This document shows, in pieces, positions 42,197-51,683 of a DNA stretch of 64,000 nucleotides. The notes under the pieces are model-generated. The model was given only the letters and a program-made list of their open reading frames with translations. It was not told the origin of the DNA and did not search any database. The DNA lies in NCBI RefSeq assembly GCF_024170165.1, contig NZ_JALJXP010000002.1, positions 124,001 to 188,000 on the forward strand, given 5' to 3'. This DNA is from Pseudomonas nitroreducens. Lineage in GTDB: Bacteria > Pseudomonadota > Gammaproteobacteria > Pseudomonadales > Pseudomonadaceae. The position numbers were made by a program, and so were the translations under genes. Numbering within the stretch: the stretch's first letter is position 1; the number at the start of each line of letters is the position of its first letter.

Positions 42197-44656
42197 TCAC
42201 CGTCCGGAGGTTGTGTCGGATGCTACAGCTGCGACGTGGGTCTCACGCAGGAAGCTCCGATTGAAGGGTTGCGGCCGCGCCAACCCGTAACCCTGGGCGT
42301 AATCGATGCCGATCTCCCGCAGGGCTTCGAGGATTTCCTGGGTTTCGACGAACTCCGCCACCGTACGCTTGCCCATCACGTGGCCGATCTGGTTGATCAC
42401 CTGGACCATGGCGCGGTCGATGGGGTCCTCGAGCATGTCCTTGATGAAGCTGCCGTCGATCTTCAGGTAATCCACGGGCAGGTGCTTGAGGTAGACGAAG
42501 GAGGACATGCCGGCGCAGAAGTCGTCCAGCGAGAAACGGTAGCCCAGGACCTTGAGTTCCTGGATGAAGCGCGTGGCGTTGACCAGGTTGGCGATGGCGC
42601 TGGTTTCGGTGATCTCGAAACACACGCTGGCGGGCTCGATGCCGTAGCGCGGCTGCACGTCGCGGAGGAAGTCGAGGAAGGTGTCGTCACCGATGGTAGC
42701 GCCGGAAAGGTTGATGGCGCAGGTATGGATCGGTTCGTATCCGCCTTCGGCGATGCGCTCGGCCAGGATCCTGAAGGCATTCTCGACCACCCAGCGGTCG
42801 ATGTCCGGCATCAGCCCGTAGCGCTCGGCGGCAGGGATGAAGTTGATCGGCGCCACCAGCCGGCCGCACTCGTCGTTCAGGCGCAGCAGCAACTCGACGT
42901 GGGCGCCCTCCATCACCCGGTCGTCGACCGGGAAGATCGACTGCGCATAGAGACAGAAGCGCTCCTCCTCCAGCCCCAGGCGGATGCGCTGTACCCAGGC
43001 CATCTCGCCGACGCGGTTGGACAGCTCGGTATCGTCCGGGCGGAACACCTGGGCGCGGTTGCGGCCCTTCTCCTTGGCCATGTAGCAGGCCATGTCGGCG
43101 CAGCGCAGCGCCTCCTCCACCGACACCAGCATGGCGGAGATGTGCACCACGCCGATGCTCACGGTGATGTTGAAGCCGCGGCCCTCCCACATGAAGTGCA
43201 GCGCCTGCACGGTCAGGCGGATGCGCTCGGCGATCTGCACCGCCATGTCCGGCGGGCAGTGTTCCAGGAGGATGCCGAACTCGTCGCCGCCCAGGCGCGC
43301 CAGGGTGTCGCCGTCACGCAGGCATTGCTGCAGCACGGAGCAGACCTGGCGCAGCAGTTCGTCGCCGGCGGCGTGGCCGCAGGTGTCGTTGACCAGCTTG
43401 AACTGGTCCAGGTCCAGGTACATCAGCGAGTGCTGGTCGTGGGAGTCCGCCGAGCTTTCCAGCGCCTGCTTGAGGCGGAACTCGAACTCGCGACGGTTGG
43501 TCAGGCCGGTCAGTGCGTCGTGGGTTGCCTGCCACGACAGGCTGGCCATGTACTGGCGCTCGCGGGTCATATCGTGCAGCACCAGCACTACGCCGATCAC
43601 ACGGCCATCGGCGTGAATCGGCGTCGCCACCAGGGTTACGGCCACGCTGGTGCCATCCAGGCGCTGGATCAGCTTGCTGGTCTCGCTGCCGCCGTCCACC
43701 TCGCCGCGCAGGATCTGCCCCACCAGCGGCAGGCCCTCCGCCTGTGAGTTCTCGTCGAGTACCCGCAGCAGCGAACGCAGCGGCAGGCCGACGGCCATGG
43801 AGTTGTCCCAGCCGATCAGGCGTTCCGCCGCCGGGTTGAAGTAGGCAATGCACTCATGTTGATCGAGCGTCACCACGCCGTCGCCGATGGCCGCCAGGGT
43901 GGTCTGCGCACGCTCCCGCTCGGTGTCCAGGGCACTTTCGAAGGCGCGCTGCTGGTGCAGCAGCTTGCGCGTGCGCCAGACCGCCAGGAGGATCAGCGCC
44001 AGACCGGTCAGGCCATTGGCTACCAGCAGCACCCACATGATCATCCGCGAGCCCTGCCCCAGCGCGGCGGAGAACGCCATGGCGGCTGGCGTGACGCCGT
44101 CGTTGATGGCCTGGATGCGGCTGTTCCAGTAGCTCAGGTCGCCCGGGCGGACATCGTTGGCGCGGATCTTCGCGCTCATCTCGTCGGACAGCTGCTCCAG
44201 TTGGTCGAGGTAGGCGTCGCCGATGATCCACATCTTCACGGCCTGGTCGAAGTAGCTGTACTCGTGGAAATAGCGGTACAGCCAGATCAGCGCGCCGACA
44301 TCGTCGGGATGGATGCCGCCCTGCAGGGCGCCGGCGCGGGCCAGCTCCAGGTCGGGTTGGCTGAGGTCGAGGGCGGCGCGGAAAGTCCGGTCACCCTGGG
44401 GAATGGCGATAGCGGTGCGGTAGCGCTCGTAATCCGCCGAGTCGCGGCTCTGGCCATAGAGTTGCAGGTAATGAATGGCGTCCTTCTGGCCCTTGGACCA
44501 GAGGCTCTCGCCGCCCACATAGGCGCGCACCCCGGAGAGAATAAAGAAGCTGCCGCTGCCGATCAGCGTCTGTAGCAGGACCACGACCATGAACGGCCAG
44601 ACCAGCTTGAGCAGACGCGTCGTACGCCGGGTCGGCAACAGTCCCATTGCATCCAT
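42197..44656 (-). CDS. rbdA: membrane PAS-GGDEF-EAL cyclic-di-GMP enzyme, RbdA-like
   Basis: Dual-domain c-di-GMP turnover protein; RbdA of P. aeruginosa is a phosphodiesterase promoting biofilm dispersal. 819 residues from ATG 44656 (a GTG at 44713 preceded by GAGG is an alternative, giving 838). TM1 about 15-40, periplasmic region, TM2 about 205-230, PAS about 255-365, GGDEF about 375-540 with intact RLGGDEFGI, EAL about 560-805. The EAL signature reads ELL (HVELLLRLN), but the NLSG, FEITET, DDFCAG, YLKIDGSFI and AEFVET motifs needed for catalysis are present. Assigned to RbdA by architecture and by remembered synteny with PA0861. Divergent from a LuxR-type regulator. Confidence 0.85.
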   Translation of the reverse strand: MDAMGLLPTRRTTRLLKLVWPFMVVVLLQTLIGSGSFFILSGVRAYVGGESLWSKGQKDAIHYLQLYGQSRDSADYERYRTAIAIPQGDRTFRAALDLSQPDLELARAGALQGGIHPDDVGALIWLYRYFHEYSYFDQAVKMWIIGDAYLDQLEQLSDEMSAKIRANDVRPGDLSYWNSRIQAINDGVTPAAMAFSAALGQGSRMIMWVLLVANGLTGLALILLAVWRTRKLLHQQRAFESALDTERERAQTTLAAIGDGVVTLDQHECIAYFNPAAERLIGWDNSMAVGLPLRSLLRVLDENSQAEGLPLVGQILRGEVDGGSETSKLIQRLDGTSVAVTLVATPIHADGRVIGVVLVLHDMTRERQYMASLSWQATHDALTGLTNRREFEFRLKQALESSADSHDQHSLMYLDLDQFKLVNDTCGHAAGDELLRQVCSVLQQCLRDGDTLARLGGDEFGILLEHCPPDMAVQIAERIRLTVQALHFMWEGRGFNITVSIGVVHISAMLVSVEEALRCADMACYMAKEKGRNRAQVFRPDDTELSNRVGEMAWVQRIRLGLEEERFCLYAQSIFPVDDRVMEGAHVELLLRLNDECGRLVAPINFIPAAERYGLMPDIDRWVVENAFRILAERIAEGGYEPIHTCAINLSGATIGDDTFLDFLRDVQPRYGIEPASVCFEITETSAIANLVNATRFIQELKVLGYRFSLDDFCAGMSSFVYLKHLPVDYLKIDGSFIKDMLEDPIDRAMVQVINQIGHVMGKRTVAEFVETQEILEALREIGIDYAQGYGLARPQPFNRSFLRETHVAAVASDTTSGR

Positions 44657-45002
44657 AACCAGTTTCAACTTCCTTCTTCTGATCTCTGCCAGACCGCAGG
44701 GGAGAACCCTCACTCCACCTCGGGGACTTCTCTGTCAGGCCGCCCCTTTTCTTAACTTCTAGCCGATCGCGGCAAAACCTCAAACTGCGGGGCATGGCGC
44801 TTGGTCGGCTGGCGGCCTGCCGCCCGGCGGAAAAGTACTCCTGCGCCCTCTGCCCGGGCCTTCTCCCAGCGACCGGGATGACAGCCGATTAGTGGCCTTG
44901 CGACAGTCAAGGCCATGTGCCATACCTCAGTCGATCGTGCAATCTGCACCGTGCAATCTGCAAGGCAACGAGAGCAATCCCCAAGCAACGGACGGAGCGG
45001 CC

Positions 45003-46106
45003 ATGCCACGGCGGGATATGGACATGCAGTACGACCGGCTGGTGGGCCTGACCTACGAGTGCGTGCTCGAAGAGGCCAACTGGTTGCCGCTGCTCACCGA
45101 ACTGATCGCCGCCAGCGGCCGCCAGCAGGGCGCCCTGCTGTTCTGGGACCAGACCGAGAGCGGTGCGCTGGCCAGCGAGATCAACCTCTGCGACCCCGGC
45201 GCCATCGAGACCTACAACCGCGAGTTCTGCACCATCGACCCTTCCAAGGGCTTCATGCTCCATCGTCCGGTCGGCCGCTGGTACCACGACCGCGAGGAGT
45301 ACGGCCCGCAGCGCATGGCCCGCGACCCGTACTACCAGGAGTTCCAGCGCCCCAACGGCATGCACAATGTGTCCTGCCTGAAGCTCAACGAACAGGCCAA
45401 CTCGGGCGTCTACCTGTCGGTGCTGACCAGCCTCGGCGCACGCTACCCCGACCCGCAGGAACAGACCCTGCTGACCCGCCTGAGCGAGCACCTGACCCGT
45501 GCCGCGCGAATGTTCGGGCGTATCGACGAAATGCGCCAGCAACTGGCCCACCGCGATCTCCTGCTGGACCAGCACCCCACCCCGCTGTGGCTGCTCGAAG
45601 GCAACGCCCGCGTGCTCTACGCCAACCGGGCCGCGCAGCAGCGGCTCGGGCTGCGCGGCGGGCTGTTCCATGAGGTTTTCGGCCGCCTGCACTGCCGCCA
45701 GCATGACGCGAAGCTCCAGGCGCTGGTGCGCAACGCCGCGCCTCGCACCGGCAAGGGCAAGGCCGGTTGGTTGCCGCTGGGCGATGGCTGCGGGCAGGAA
45801 CTGCTGGTCACCCCGGTGCCCGCCGAGGCGAGCTTCAACCAGCCCTTCCAGCGCCCCCTGGTGCTGCTGGCCCTGCTTGACGCGCATCGCCAGAGCCGCC
45901 TGCTGGGCGAACTGTTCGGCCTCACCCCGGCCGAGCAGCGCCTGGGCGACCTGCTGGTCCGTGGGCTGACGCCCGAACAGTGCGCCGACCAACTCGGTAC
46001 TTCGATCAATACCGTGCGCAGCCAACTGCGTGCGTTGTTCCGCAAGACTCACACCAGCCGCCAGGCCGAACTGGTCAGCCTGCTGGTGCGGCTCGGGCAG
46101 CGCTGA
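45003..46106 (+). CDS. LuxR-type HTH transcriptional regulator
   Basis: 367-residue regulator starting at ATG 45003 (GGAG seven bases upstream); MDMQYD at 45018 is a possible later start. The C-terminal LuxR/GerE HTH is at about 300-360 (LTPAEQRLGDLLVRGLTPEQCADQLGTSINTVRSQLRALFRKTHTSRQAELVSLLVRL). The N-terminal about 250 residues have no receiver or autoinducer motif that I recognise and may be a PAS-like sensor (LLLDQHPTPLWLLEGNARVLYANRAAQQRLG). Divergent from rbdA, so control of c-di-GMP turnover is possible (inference only). Confidence 0.88.
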   Translation: MPRRDMDMQYDRLVGLTYECVLEEANWLPLLTELIAASGRQQGALLFWDQTESGALASEINLCDPGAIETYNREFCTIDPSKGFMLHRPVGRWYHDREEYGPQRMARDPYYQEFQRPNGMHNVSCLKLNEQANSGVYLSVLTSLGARYPDPQEQTLLTRLSEHLTRAARMFGRIDEMRQQLAHRDLLLDQHPTPLWLLEGNARVLYANRAAQQRLGLRGGLFHEVFGRLHCRQHDAKLQALVRNAAPRTGKGKAGWLPLGDGCGQELLVTPVPAEASFNQPFQRPLVLLALLDAHRQSRLLGELFGLTPAEQRLGDLLVRGLTPEQCADQLGTSINTVRSQLRALFRKTHTSRQAELVSLLVRLGQR

Positions 46107-46230
46107 ATTTTCGCGGCCGTCATTCATTCAGATGATGGCCCGGGGCCAAGTGCCCCCTAAGGTGTTGGACGGATCACCGGCAAGGCCGGTGGCGCTTTCT
46201 CATCACTGAGCGGTATCCCAGGTGAACGGC

Positions 46231-47118
46231 ATGGACAACGGCACCCAGCAGAATCCGAACTCGCTAACCGAAGCCATCGAGCAACTCGAACAGCAGCTGC
46301 GTCACCTCAGGGATGACGAGACCGACCTGCTGGCGCTCGCCACCGGCGGCGCACCGCCTGCCGAATCCCCACGCGTGGTGCCCTTCCCGCGCCGCCGTGA
46401 ACGGCCGATGGGTGAAGGCGCCGGCAACGCCGTGCTGATGGATTACCTCTACGGCATCGACAGCACCCTGCGCTCGCTGCTGCCCGACGGCCCCACCGAC
46501 GAGCTGTTCCGCTACGCCAGCTCCGCGCCCGCCTCCCGCGCGCTGCGCTCACGCCGGCAGTTGCTGGCGCGGGAAATCGACCGTTGCTGCGACCAGCTCA
46601 GCGGCCAGGCGCGCATCCTCTGTGTAGGCTGCGGCCACCTGCGCGAAGTCGAGCTGGCGCGCTCGCTGCGCCATGGCCAGTTCCTTCAGTTCACCGCGCT
46701 GGACGCGCAGGCGCTGTCCCTGCAGACGGTGGAGGCCAGTTATGCCGCGCTCGGTGTCCAGACACAGCAATGCAACCTGGACGACCTGTTCTACGGACGC
46801 CAGGACCTCTGCCATTTCGACCTGATCTACTCGCCGGGCCTGTACGAGGTGCTGGACGACCACGACGCCCGCGACCTGACCCGCAACCTGTTCGCCCGCC
46901 TGCTGCCCGGCGGGCGCCTGCTGATGGGCAACTTCCTCCCCGGCGTGCCGGATATCGCCTACCTGGAAGGCCTGCTGGACTGGCGCCCGCACTACCGTAG
47001 CGACGCCTGCCTGCTCGACCTGCTGCTGGGTATTCCCTATAACGACATCGGCAGCGCGCGGGTCTTCCACGACCTGGGCAATTGCGTGGCCTTCCTCGAG
47101 GTCACCCGCTACGGCTGA
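46231..47118 (+). CDS. class I SAM-dependent methyltransferase, unknown substrate
   Basis: 295 residues from ATG 46231 (AGGTGA six bases upstream). N-terminal coiled-coil-like segment (TEAIEQLEQQLRHLRDDETDLLALA), then a Rossmann-fold methyltransferase with motif I ILCVGCGHLREVELA, FTALDAQALSLQ (acidic end of strand 2), FDLIYSPGLYEVLDDHDARDLTRNLFARLLPGGRLLMGNF. No motif points to a given substrate. 124 bases after the LuxR gene on the same strand and ending exactly where the convergent ABC gene ends. Confidence 0.85.
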   Translation: MDNGTQQNPNSLTEAIEQLEQQLRHLRDDETDLLALATGGAPPAESPRVVPFPRRRERPMGEGAGNAVLMDYLYGIDSTLRSLLPDGPTDELFRYASSAPASRALRSRRQLLAREIDRCCDQLSGQARILCVGCGHLREVELARSLRHGQFLQFTALDAQALSLQTVEASYAALGVQTQQCNLDDLFYGRQDLCHFDLIYSPGLYEVLDDHDARDLTRNLFARLLPGGRLLMGNFLPGVPDIAYLEGLLDWRPHYRSDACLLDLLLGIPYNDIGSARVFHDLGNCVAFLEVTRYG

Positions 47119-48912
47119 TCAGCCCTGCTGCAGGTGGCCGTACAGCCGCGCATAGAGCCCGCCCTCGGCGATCAGCTGCTGGTGGTCGCCGTCTTCGGCG
47201 ATGCGCCCGCCGTCGAACACCAGCACGCGGTCGGCCTGTTTCACCGCGGACAGGCGGTGGGCGATGATCAGCGTGGTGCGGCCTTCGAGGAAGCGCTCCA
47301 GCGCCTGATGCAGGGCATATTCGGTGGCGGCATCCAGCGCCGAGGTCGCCTCGTCGAGAATCACCACCTTCGGTTCGGCGAGCACCATGCGGGCAATCGC
47401 CAGGCGCTGCCGCTGGCCGCCGGAGAGGCGCACGCCGGAGCGGCCGACCACGCTGTCCAGCCCCTGCGGCAGGGCGCGGATGGTGTCCGCCAGTTGCGCC
47501 ACTTCCAGCGCGCGCCAGCAGGCTTCATCCCCGCGCTCGCGGCCCATGGTCAGGTTGGCGCGCACCGTATCGTTGAACAGCGCCGGGTGCTGCAGCACCA
47601 CGGCCACCTGCTCGCGCACGCAATCCAGGCCGATCTCTTCCAGTGCCGCGCCGCCGTAGCGGATGCTGCCGGACTGCGGCTGGTAGAGGCCCAGCAGCAG
47701 CTGCACCAGGGTGCTCTTGCCACCGCCACTGGCGCCGACGATGGCGACCTTCTCGCCGGGGGCGATGTCCAGGTCGAGGCCATCCAGCACGAGTTCGTCG
47801 CGGTAGGCGAAGCTCAGGTCGCGCACCTGGATGCCGACGCTGGTGTGCCCGGCGAACGGATCGCGGCGGTGCTGGTAATGCGGCTCGTCGGCGCGCGCCA
47901 GCAGCTCGTTGATGCGGGTCAGCGCGCCGCCGGCAGCGTAGTAGGCGTACTGCAGGCTGAGCAACTGTTCCACCGGGCCGATCATGAACCACAGGTAACT
48001 GAACACCGCGAGCATCTGGCCGATCGACAGGTCGGAGAACAGCACGGTGAGCATGGCCGCAGCGCGGAACAGGTCGATGCCGAACTGGAACAGCAGGCCG
48101 CTGGCACGCCCGGCGGCGTCGCTCTTCCACTGCGAGGCGACGGCGTAGTCGCGCACTTCGCGGGCGCGCACGCCGAGGCGGCCGAGGAAGAAGCCCTGGC
48201 GGTTGCCGGCGCGCACTTCCTGGATGGCTTCGAGGGTTTCGGTCAGCGCCTGGGTGAAGCGCGAGGTGCTGTCGTTTTCCAGCTTCTTCAGGTGCTTGAC
48301 GCGCTTGCCCAGCTGCACCGTGGCGAAGATCACCAGCGGGTTGAACAGCAGGATCAGCAACGCCAGCTTCCAGTGCATCCAGATCAGGATACCGGCGGTA
48401 CCGCAGAGGGTCAGCAGCGCCACCAGGAAGCGGCTCAGGGTGTCGCCGACGAATTTGTCGAGGGTGTCGAGATCGGTCACCAGGTGCGCACTGACCGAGC
48501 CGCCGCCGAGGGTTTCGTACTCGCCCAGGGCGATGCGTTTCAGGCGCTCGATCAGGCGCAGGCGAATGCGGTACACCACATCCTTGGACAGCCGCGCGAA
48601 CAGCTTGGCCTGCAACACGTTGAACACCAGCGCGCAGCTGCGCAGCACCAGGGTCACCAGCAGCATCAGACCAATGTAGCCGACCGGCTTGTGCCAGCCC
48701 GCAGGCAGCCAGTGGTTCATCACCTGCAGCGCGGCGTCGCCCTTGCCCAGCAGCACTTCGTCCACCAGCAACGGCAGCAGCAGCGGGATCGGCACACTGC
48801 AGGCGGTGGCCAGGACGGCCACCAGGTTGGCCAGCAGCAGGGCCTTGCGATGACGGAAAGCGAGCCGGCGAATCTCCGCCCAGCTCAGGCGGTCAGCGGC
48901 CAGCTCAGGCAT
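47119..48912 (-). CDS. ABC exporter, fused permease and ATPase (MsbA-like half transporter)
   Basis: 597-residue type I ABC half-transporter. Six-helix membrane domain (about 20-310) and ATPase domain (about 345-590): Walker A VGASGGGKSTLVQ, Q-loop VAVVLQHPALFNDTV, signature RLSGGQRQRLAIARM, Walker B KVVILDEATSALD, switch IIAHRLS. Substrate unknown; lipid, peptide or drug export are all possible. Its start overlaps the end of the DsbA-like gene by 8 bases, and the stop abuts the convergent methyltransferase stop. As recalled this is PA0860 in P. aeruginosa. Confidence 0.93.
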   Translation of the reverse strand: MPELAADRLSWAEIRRLAFRHRKALLLANLVAVLATACSVPIPLLLPLLVDEVLLGKGDAALQVMNHWLPAGWHKPVGYIGLMLLVTLVLRSCALVFNVLQAKLFARLSKDVVYRIRLRLIERLKRIALGEYETLGGGSVSAHLVTDLDTLDKFVGDTLSRFLVALLTLCGTAGILIWMHWKLALLILLFNPLVIFATVQLGKRVKHLKKLENDSTSRFTQALTETLEAIQEVRAGNRQGFFLGRLGVRAREVRDYAVASQWKSDAAGRASGLLFQFGIDLFRAAAMLTVLFSDLSIGQMLAVFSYLWFMIGPVEQLLSLQYAYYAAGGALTRINELLARADEPHYQHRRDPFAGHTSVGIQVRDLSFAYRDELVLDGLDLDIAPGEKVAIVGASGGGKSTLVQLLLGLYQPQSGSIRYGGAALEEIGLDCVREQVAVVLQHPALFNDTVRANLTMGRERGDEACWRALEVAQLADTIRALPQGLDSVVGRSGVRLSGGQRQRLAIARMVLAEPKVVILDEATSALDAATEYALHQALERFLEGRTTLIIAHRLSAVKQADRVLVFDGGRIAEDGDHQQLIAEGGLYARLYGHLQQG

Positions 48913-49540
48913 GCCGCCCGCGCTCCAGCCAGCGTTCCAGCAGCGGCGCGAGTTCGCCCAGCGGCTGGTAGCCGTTGGTCAGCAGGGCCAGCTGGCCATC
49001 GCGCTCGGCGAGCAGCGTGGGGAAGCCGGCGATGCCCAGGTCGCGAGCCCAGGAAAAGTCGGCCAGGGTCGCCACCTGGTTGTCTTGGCTGTCGAAGGCT
49101 TCGGCGAACTCGATACGCGGCAGGCCGACGCGTTCGGCCAGCTCGCTGAGCACGCTGGCCTGGGTCACGTCGCGGCCTTCGGCGTAGAAGGCGCGCTGGA
49201 TTTCGCCGACCAGCGCCCAGGCGCAGTCCTCGTCCAGGCGGCGCGCGGTGACCACCGCGCGGCAGGCCGGCTCGGTGTCGTAGACGAAGCCTTCAGGGAG
49301 GGCGTCTTCGAAGCGGAACGGCTGGCCGGTGGCTTCATGCACCGCATGCCAGTGTTCGAGGATGTAGCGTTTGGTGGTCGGCTCCAATGCGGCGCCCTGC
49401 CCCGTGCGCAGCCCGCCCATCACCAGCGCCAGCGGCACGCCCGCGGCGCGCGCCTGCTCCACCAGCTGCCCGGCCACCGGGGCGAAACCCCAGCACCAGG
49501 AGCACATCGGGTCCATCACGTAGAGCAGGCGGCTGGTCAT
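48905..49540 (-). CDS. DsbA-family thioredoxin-fold protein (FrnE-like)
   Basis: 211-residue cytoplasmic DsbA/2-hydroxychromene-isomerase-type protein without a signal peptide. Redox motif CSWC in YVMDPMCSWCWGFAPVAGQL (Cys12 and Cys15), helical insert, cis-Pro region GIAGFPTLLAERDGQL. Likely thiol-disulphide oxidoreductase; partner unknown. Overlaps the ABC exporter start by 8 bases and follows trhO after only 3 bases, so trhO, this gene and the exporter look like one operon. Confidence 0.9.
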   Translation of the reverse strand: MTSRLLYVMDPMCSWCWGFAPVAGQLVEQARAAGVPLALVMGGLRTGQGAALEPTTKRYILEHWHAVHEATGQPFRFEDALPEGFVYDTEPACRAVVTARRLDEDCAWALVGEIQRAFYAEGRDVTQASVLSELAERVGLPRIEFAEAFDSQDNQVATLADFSWARDLGIAGFPTLLAERDGQLALLTNGYQPLGELAPLLERWLERGRHA

Positions 49541-49543
49541 GGA

Positions 49544-50479
49544 TCAGGTCTCCGCGCGGGGATCACGGCCAATGGGGTGCGGCTGGTTGCGCTCGCGCGC
49601 CAGTTCGATCTGCTTCTGCCGCTCGCGGGCACTGGCGCGGGTCTTCTCCGACAGCGAGTCCCAGCAGTGCGGGCAGCTGATGCCGGGAGCGTAGTGCTCG
49701 GAGGCGCGGTCGAGGGCCGAGATCGGGTTGCGGCAGGCATGGCACTGATCGTAGTCGCCTTCGGTCAGGTCATGGCGCACGGTCACGCGGTTGTCGAACA
49801 CGAAGCAGTCGCCACGCCAGAGGGTCTCGGCCTCGGGCACTTCCTCCAGGTACTTGAGGATGCCGCCCTTGAGGTGGAAGACCTCTTCGAAGCCTTCACT
49901 GAGCATGTAGCTCGAGGCCTTCTCGCAGCGGATGCCGCCGGTGCAGAACATCGCGACCTTCTTGTGTTTCGCCGGGTCGTAATGCTCGCGGATGTAGTCG
50001 GGGAATTCGCGGAACGACCTGGTCTTCGGGTCGATGGCGCCCTCGAAGGTACCGATGGCCACTTCGTAGTCGTTGCGGGTGTCGATCAGCAGCACTTCCG
50101 GGTCGGAGATCAGCGCATTCCAGTCCTGGGGTTCAACGTAGGTGCCAACCTTGGTGTTCGGGTCCACGCCCGGCACGCCAAGGGTGACGATTTCCTTCTT
50201 CAGCTTGACCTTGGTGCGGTAGAACGGCTGCTCGTCGCAGTAGGACTCCTTGTGGTCGACATCGGCCAGGCGCGCATCGCTGCGCAGCCAGGCCAGCAGG
50301 CCGTCGATGCCGGCACGGCTGCCGGAGACGGTGCCGTTGATGCCTTCCTCGGCGAGCAGCAGGGTGCCCTTCACGCCGTTGTCCAGCAGGGTCTGCAGCA
50401 GGGGTTCGCGCAGGGCGACGTAGTCGGGCAGGGAGACGAACTTGTACAACGCCGCGACGACGATTCTTTCGGTGGTCAT
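49544..50479 (-). CDS. trhO: tRNA uridine-34 hydroxylase TrhO (rhodanese domain)
   Basis: Hydroxylates U34 of certain tRNAs toward 5-hydroxyuridine (YceA/TrhO family). 311 residues. N-terminal acylphosphatase-like domain ([32 protein letters not shown]), central rhodanese domain (about 115-225: [23 protein letters not shown] and catalytic-loop Cys in [18 protein letters not shown]), and C-terminal zinc-type cysteines (CHACRNPIS and [13 protein letters not shown]). First gene of the downstream dsbA-like / ABC operon. Confidence 0.94.
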   Translation of the reverse strand: MTTERIVVAALYKFVSLPDYVALREPLLQTLLDNGVKGTLLLAEEGINGTVSGSRAGIDGLLAWLRSDARLADVDHKESYCDEQPFYRTKVKLKKEIVTLGVPGVDPNTKVGTYVEPQDWNALISDPEVLLIDTRNDYEVAIGTFEGAIDPKTRSFREFPDYIREHYDPAKHKKVAMFCTGGIRCEKASSYMLSEGFEEVFHLKGGILKYLEEVPEAETLWRGDCFVFDNRVTVRHDLTEGDYDQCHACRNPISALDRASEHYAPGISCPHCWDSLSEKTRASARERQKQIELARERNQPHPIGRDPRAET

Positions 50480-50558
50480 GCATCACTCCAGTGGTCGCCC
50501 GCGTAAAGGGCGGACCGGGCTTCTTCAGAAATCAAGGCTGATCGACAGCTGAAAATGA

Positions 50559-50583
50559 CAGCGCCGGCCAAAGGCCGGCGCTG
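50559..50583 (-). terminator. hairpin terminator after bolA
   Basis: CAGCGCCGGCC-aaa-GGCCGGCGCTG, an 11-base perfect stem; on the minus strand it is followed by tcattttc. It lies between bolA and trhO, which share orientation. Confidence 0.65.
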
Positions 50584-50641
50584 GGAGTCGCATTCTACAC
50601 GGAGCGAGGCCAGGCCCGCACGCGCTTGGTCAGCTCGCCAA

Positions 50642-50950
50642 TCAATGCTGATCGTGCTTGCTGCCACCGCGACAGGTCGGCGAATCCGGTGCCGCGCCCT
50701 GCTGCGCCCACTCCTCGGGGGTGTAGGTATGCAGGGCCATGGCATGGATCTGGCCCATCAGCTCGCCGAGCGTGGCGTAGACCTTCTGGTGCCGTTTCAC
50801 CGCGTTCAGCCCGGTGAAGGCCGGGCTGACGATCACTGCCTTGTAGTGCGTTTCCTGCCCGCGGCTGTGCATGTGGCTCTCATCGAGCACCTCGAGGTGC
50901 TGAGGTTCGAGGGCGCCCAGGGCGGATTGGAGTCGGTCACGCATGCTCAT
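50642..50950 (-). CDS. bolA: BolA-family protein
   Basis: 102-residue BolA/IbaG stress-morphology regulator that works with monothiol glutaredoxins in iron-sulphur handling. BolA fold: LEPQHLEVLDESHMHSRGQETHYKAVIVSPAFTGLNAVKRHQKVYATLGELMGQIHAMALHTYTPEEW, with conserved His in VKRHQKVY and HALALHT-like IHAMALHT. Start MSMRDRLQSAL; Met3 is an alternative. Downstream of the DUF2059 gene by 52 bases; position resembles PA0857 as recalled. Confidence 0.93.
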   Translation of the reverse strand: MSMRDRLQSALGALEPQHLEVLDESHMHSRGQETHYKAVIVSPAFTGLNAVKRHQKVYATLGELMGQIHAMALHTYTPEEWAQQGAAPDSPTCRGGSKHDQH

Positions 50951-51002
50951 GTCGGGTCTCGCTGGCAGTCAGTACGGTTCAGGCAGGTGGAAATCAGGAC
51001 GA

Positions 51003-51515
51003 TCAGGGCTTCTTGGCCGGAGCGGCCGGGGCCTTCACGCCCAGTTCCTTGTCCATGTCGGCCATCAGCTTGTTCACCGGCTCTACGGCGGTCTGCAGCT
51101 TGGCCTGGGTCAGCTGGGCGGACTCGGCGGTCAGGCGCGGCATCTTCTCCAGAACCTTGCGGCCCAGCGGCGATGCATAGAAGTCGTTCAGCTGCTTGAG
51201 CTCGGATTCGCTGAAGTTGCTGGTGTAGAGCTTGACCAGTTCAGGCTTGAGCTTGTCCCAACCCACCGCACGATCGAGCTCGGCATTGGCCTTGGCCTGG
51301 TAGCGGTCGAGCACGGCCTTCTTGCTGTCCGGCGCCTTGGCCTGGGCGAAACGCTGGGCGAGCATCTGCTGGACTTGCGCATAGACCGGCACGGTCAGCT
51401 TGTCGGCATGGACCTGCTTGAGGAATTTCTCCGCCTCGGCATTGGCATCGGCCAGAGCCACGGAGCTGAAGCCGACCAGAAGAGCGGCAGTGCAGAGGGA
51501 ACGAAGAACGGTCAT
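51003..51515 (-). CDS. DUF2059 secreted/periplasmic protein
   Basis: 170 residues with a signal peptide (MTVLRSLCTAALLVGFSSVALA), then a helical DUF2059 domain with the core VKLYTSNFSESELKQLNDFYASPLGRKVLEKMPRLTAESAQL. A low-complexity APAAPAKKP tail. Function not known for the family. 52 bases separate it from bolA, so a two-gene operon is likely. Confidence 0.88.
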   Translation of the reverse strand: MTVLRSLCTAALLVGFSSVALADANAEAEKFLKQVHADKLTVPVYAQVQQMLAQRFAQAKAPDSKKAVLDRYQAKANAELDRAVGWDKLKPELVKLYTSNFSESELKQLNDFYASPLGRKVLEKMPRLTAESAQLTQAKLQTAVEPVNKLMADMDKELGVKAPAAPAKKP

Positions 51516-51683
51516 GGGGCTGTCCTGTGAGTCTGAAGGGTGTCCGGGGTGGGACCCACCATTCTGCGCCTAAGTTCGGAAATCGCTCAAGAGAATGCCA
51601 ATTGCCGGGCAAGTGACATGCTTCTCTTGTAGGACAGTTCCCGAAACGGCATGCTGCGGCGCGTTGCCACATGGATGTGACCG

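Noticed and set aside
46150..46200. Possible small structured element before the methyltransferase gene
   Set aside because: Only weak, interrupted pairing (ccggcaaggccggtgg) and no T-run; not enough to call a riboswitch or terminator.
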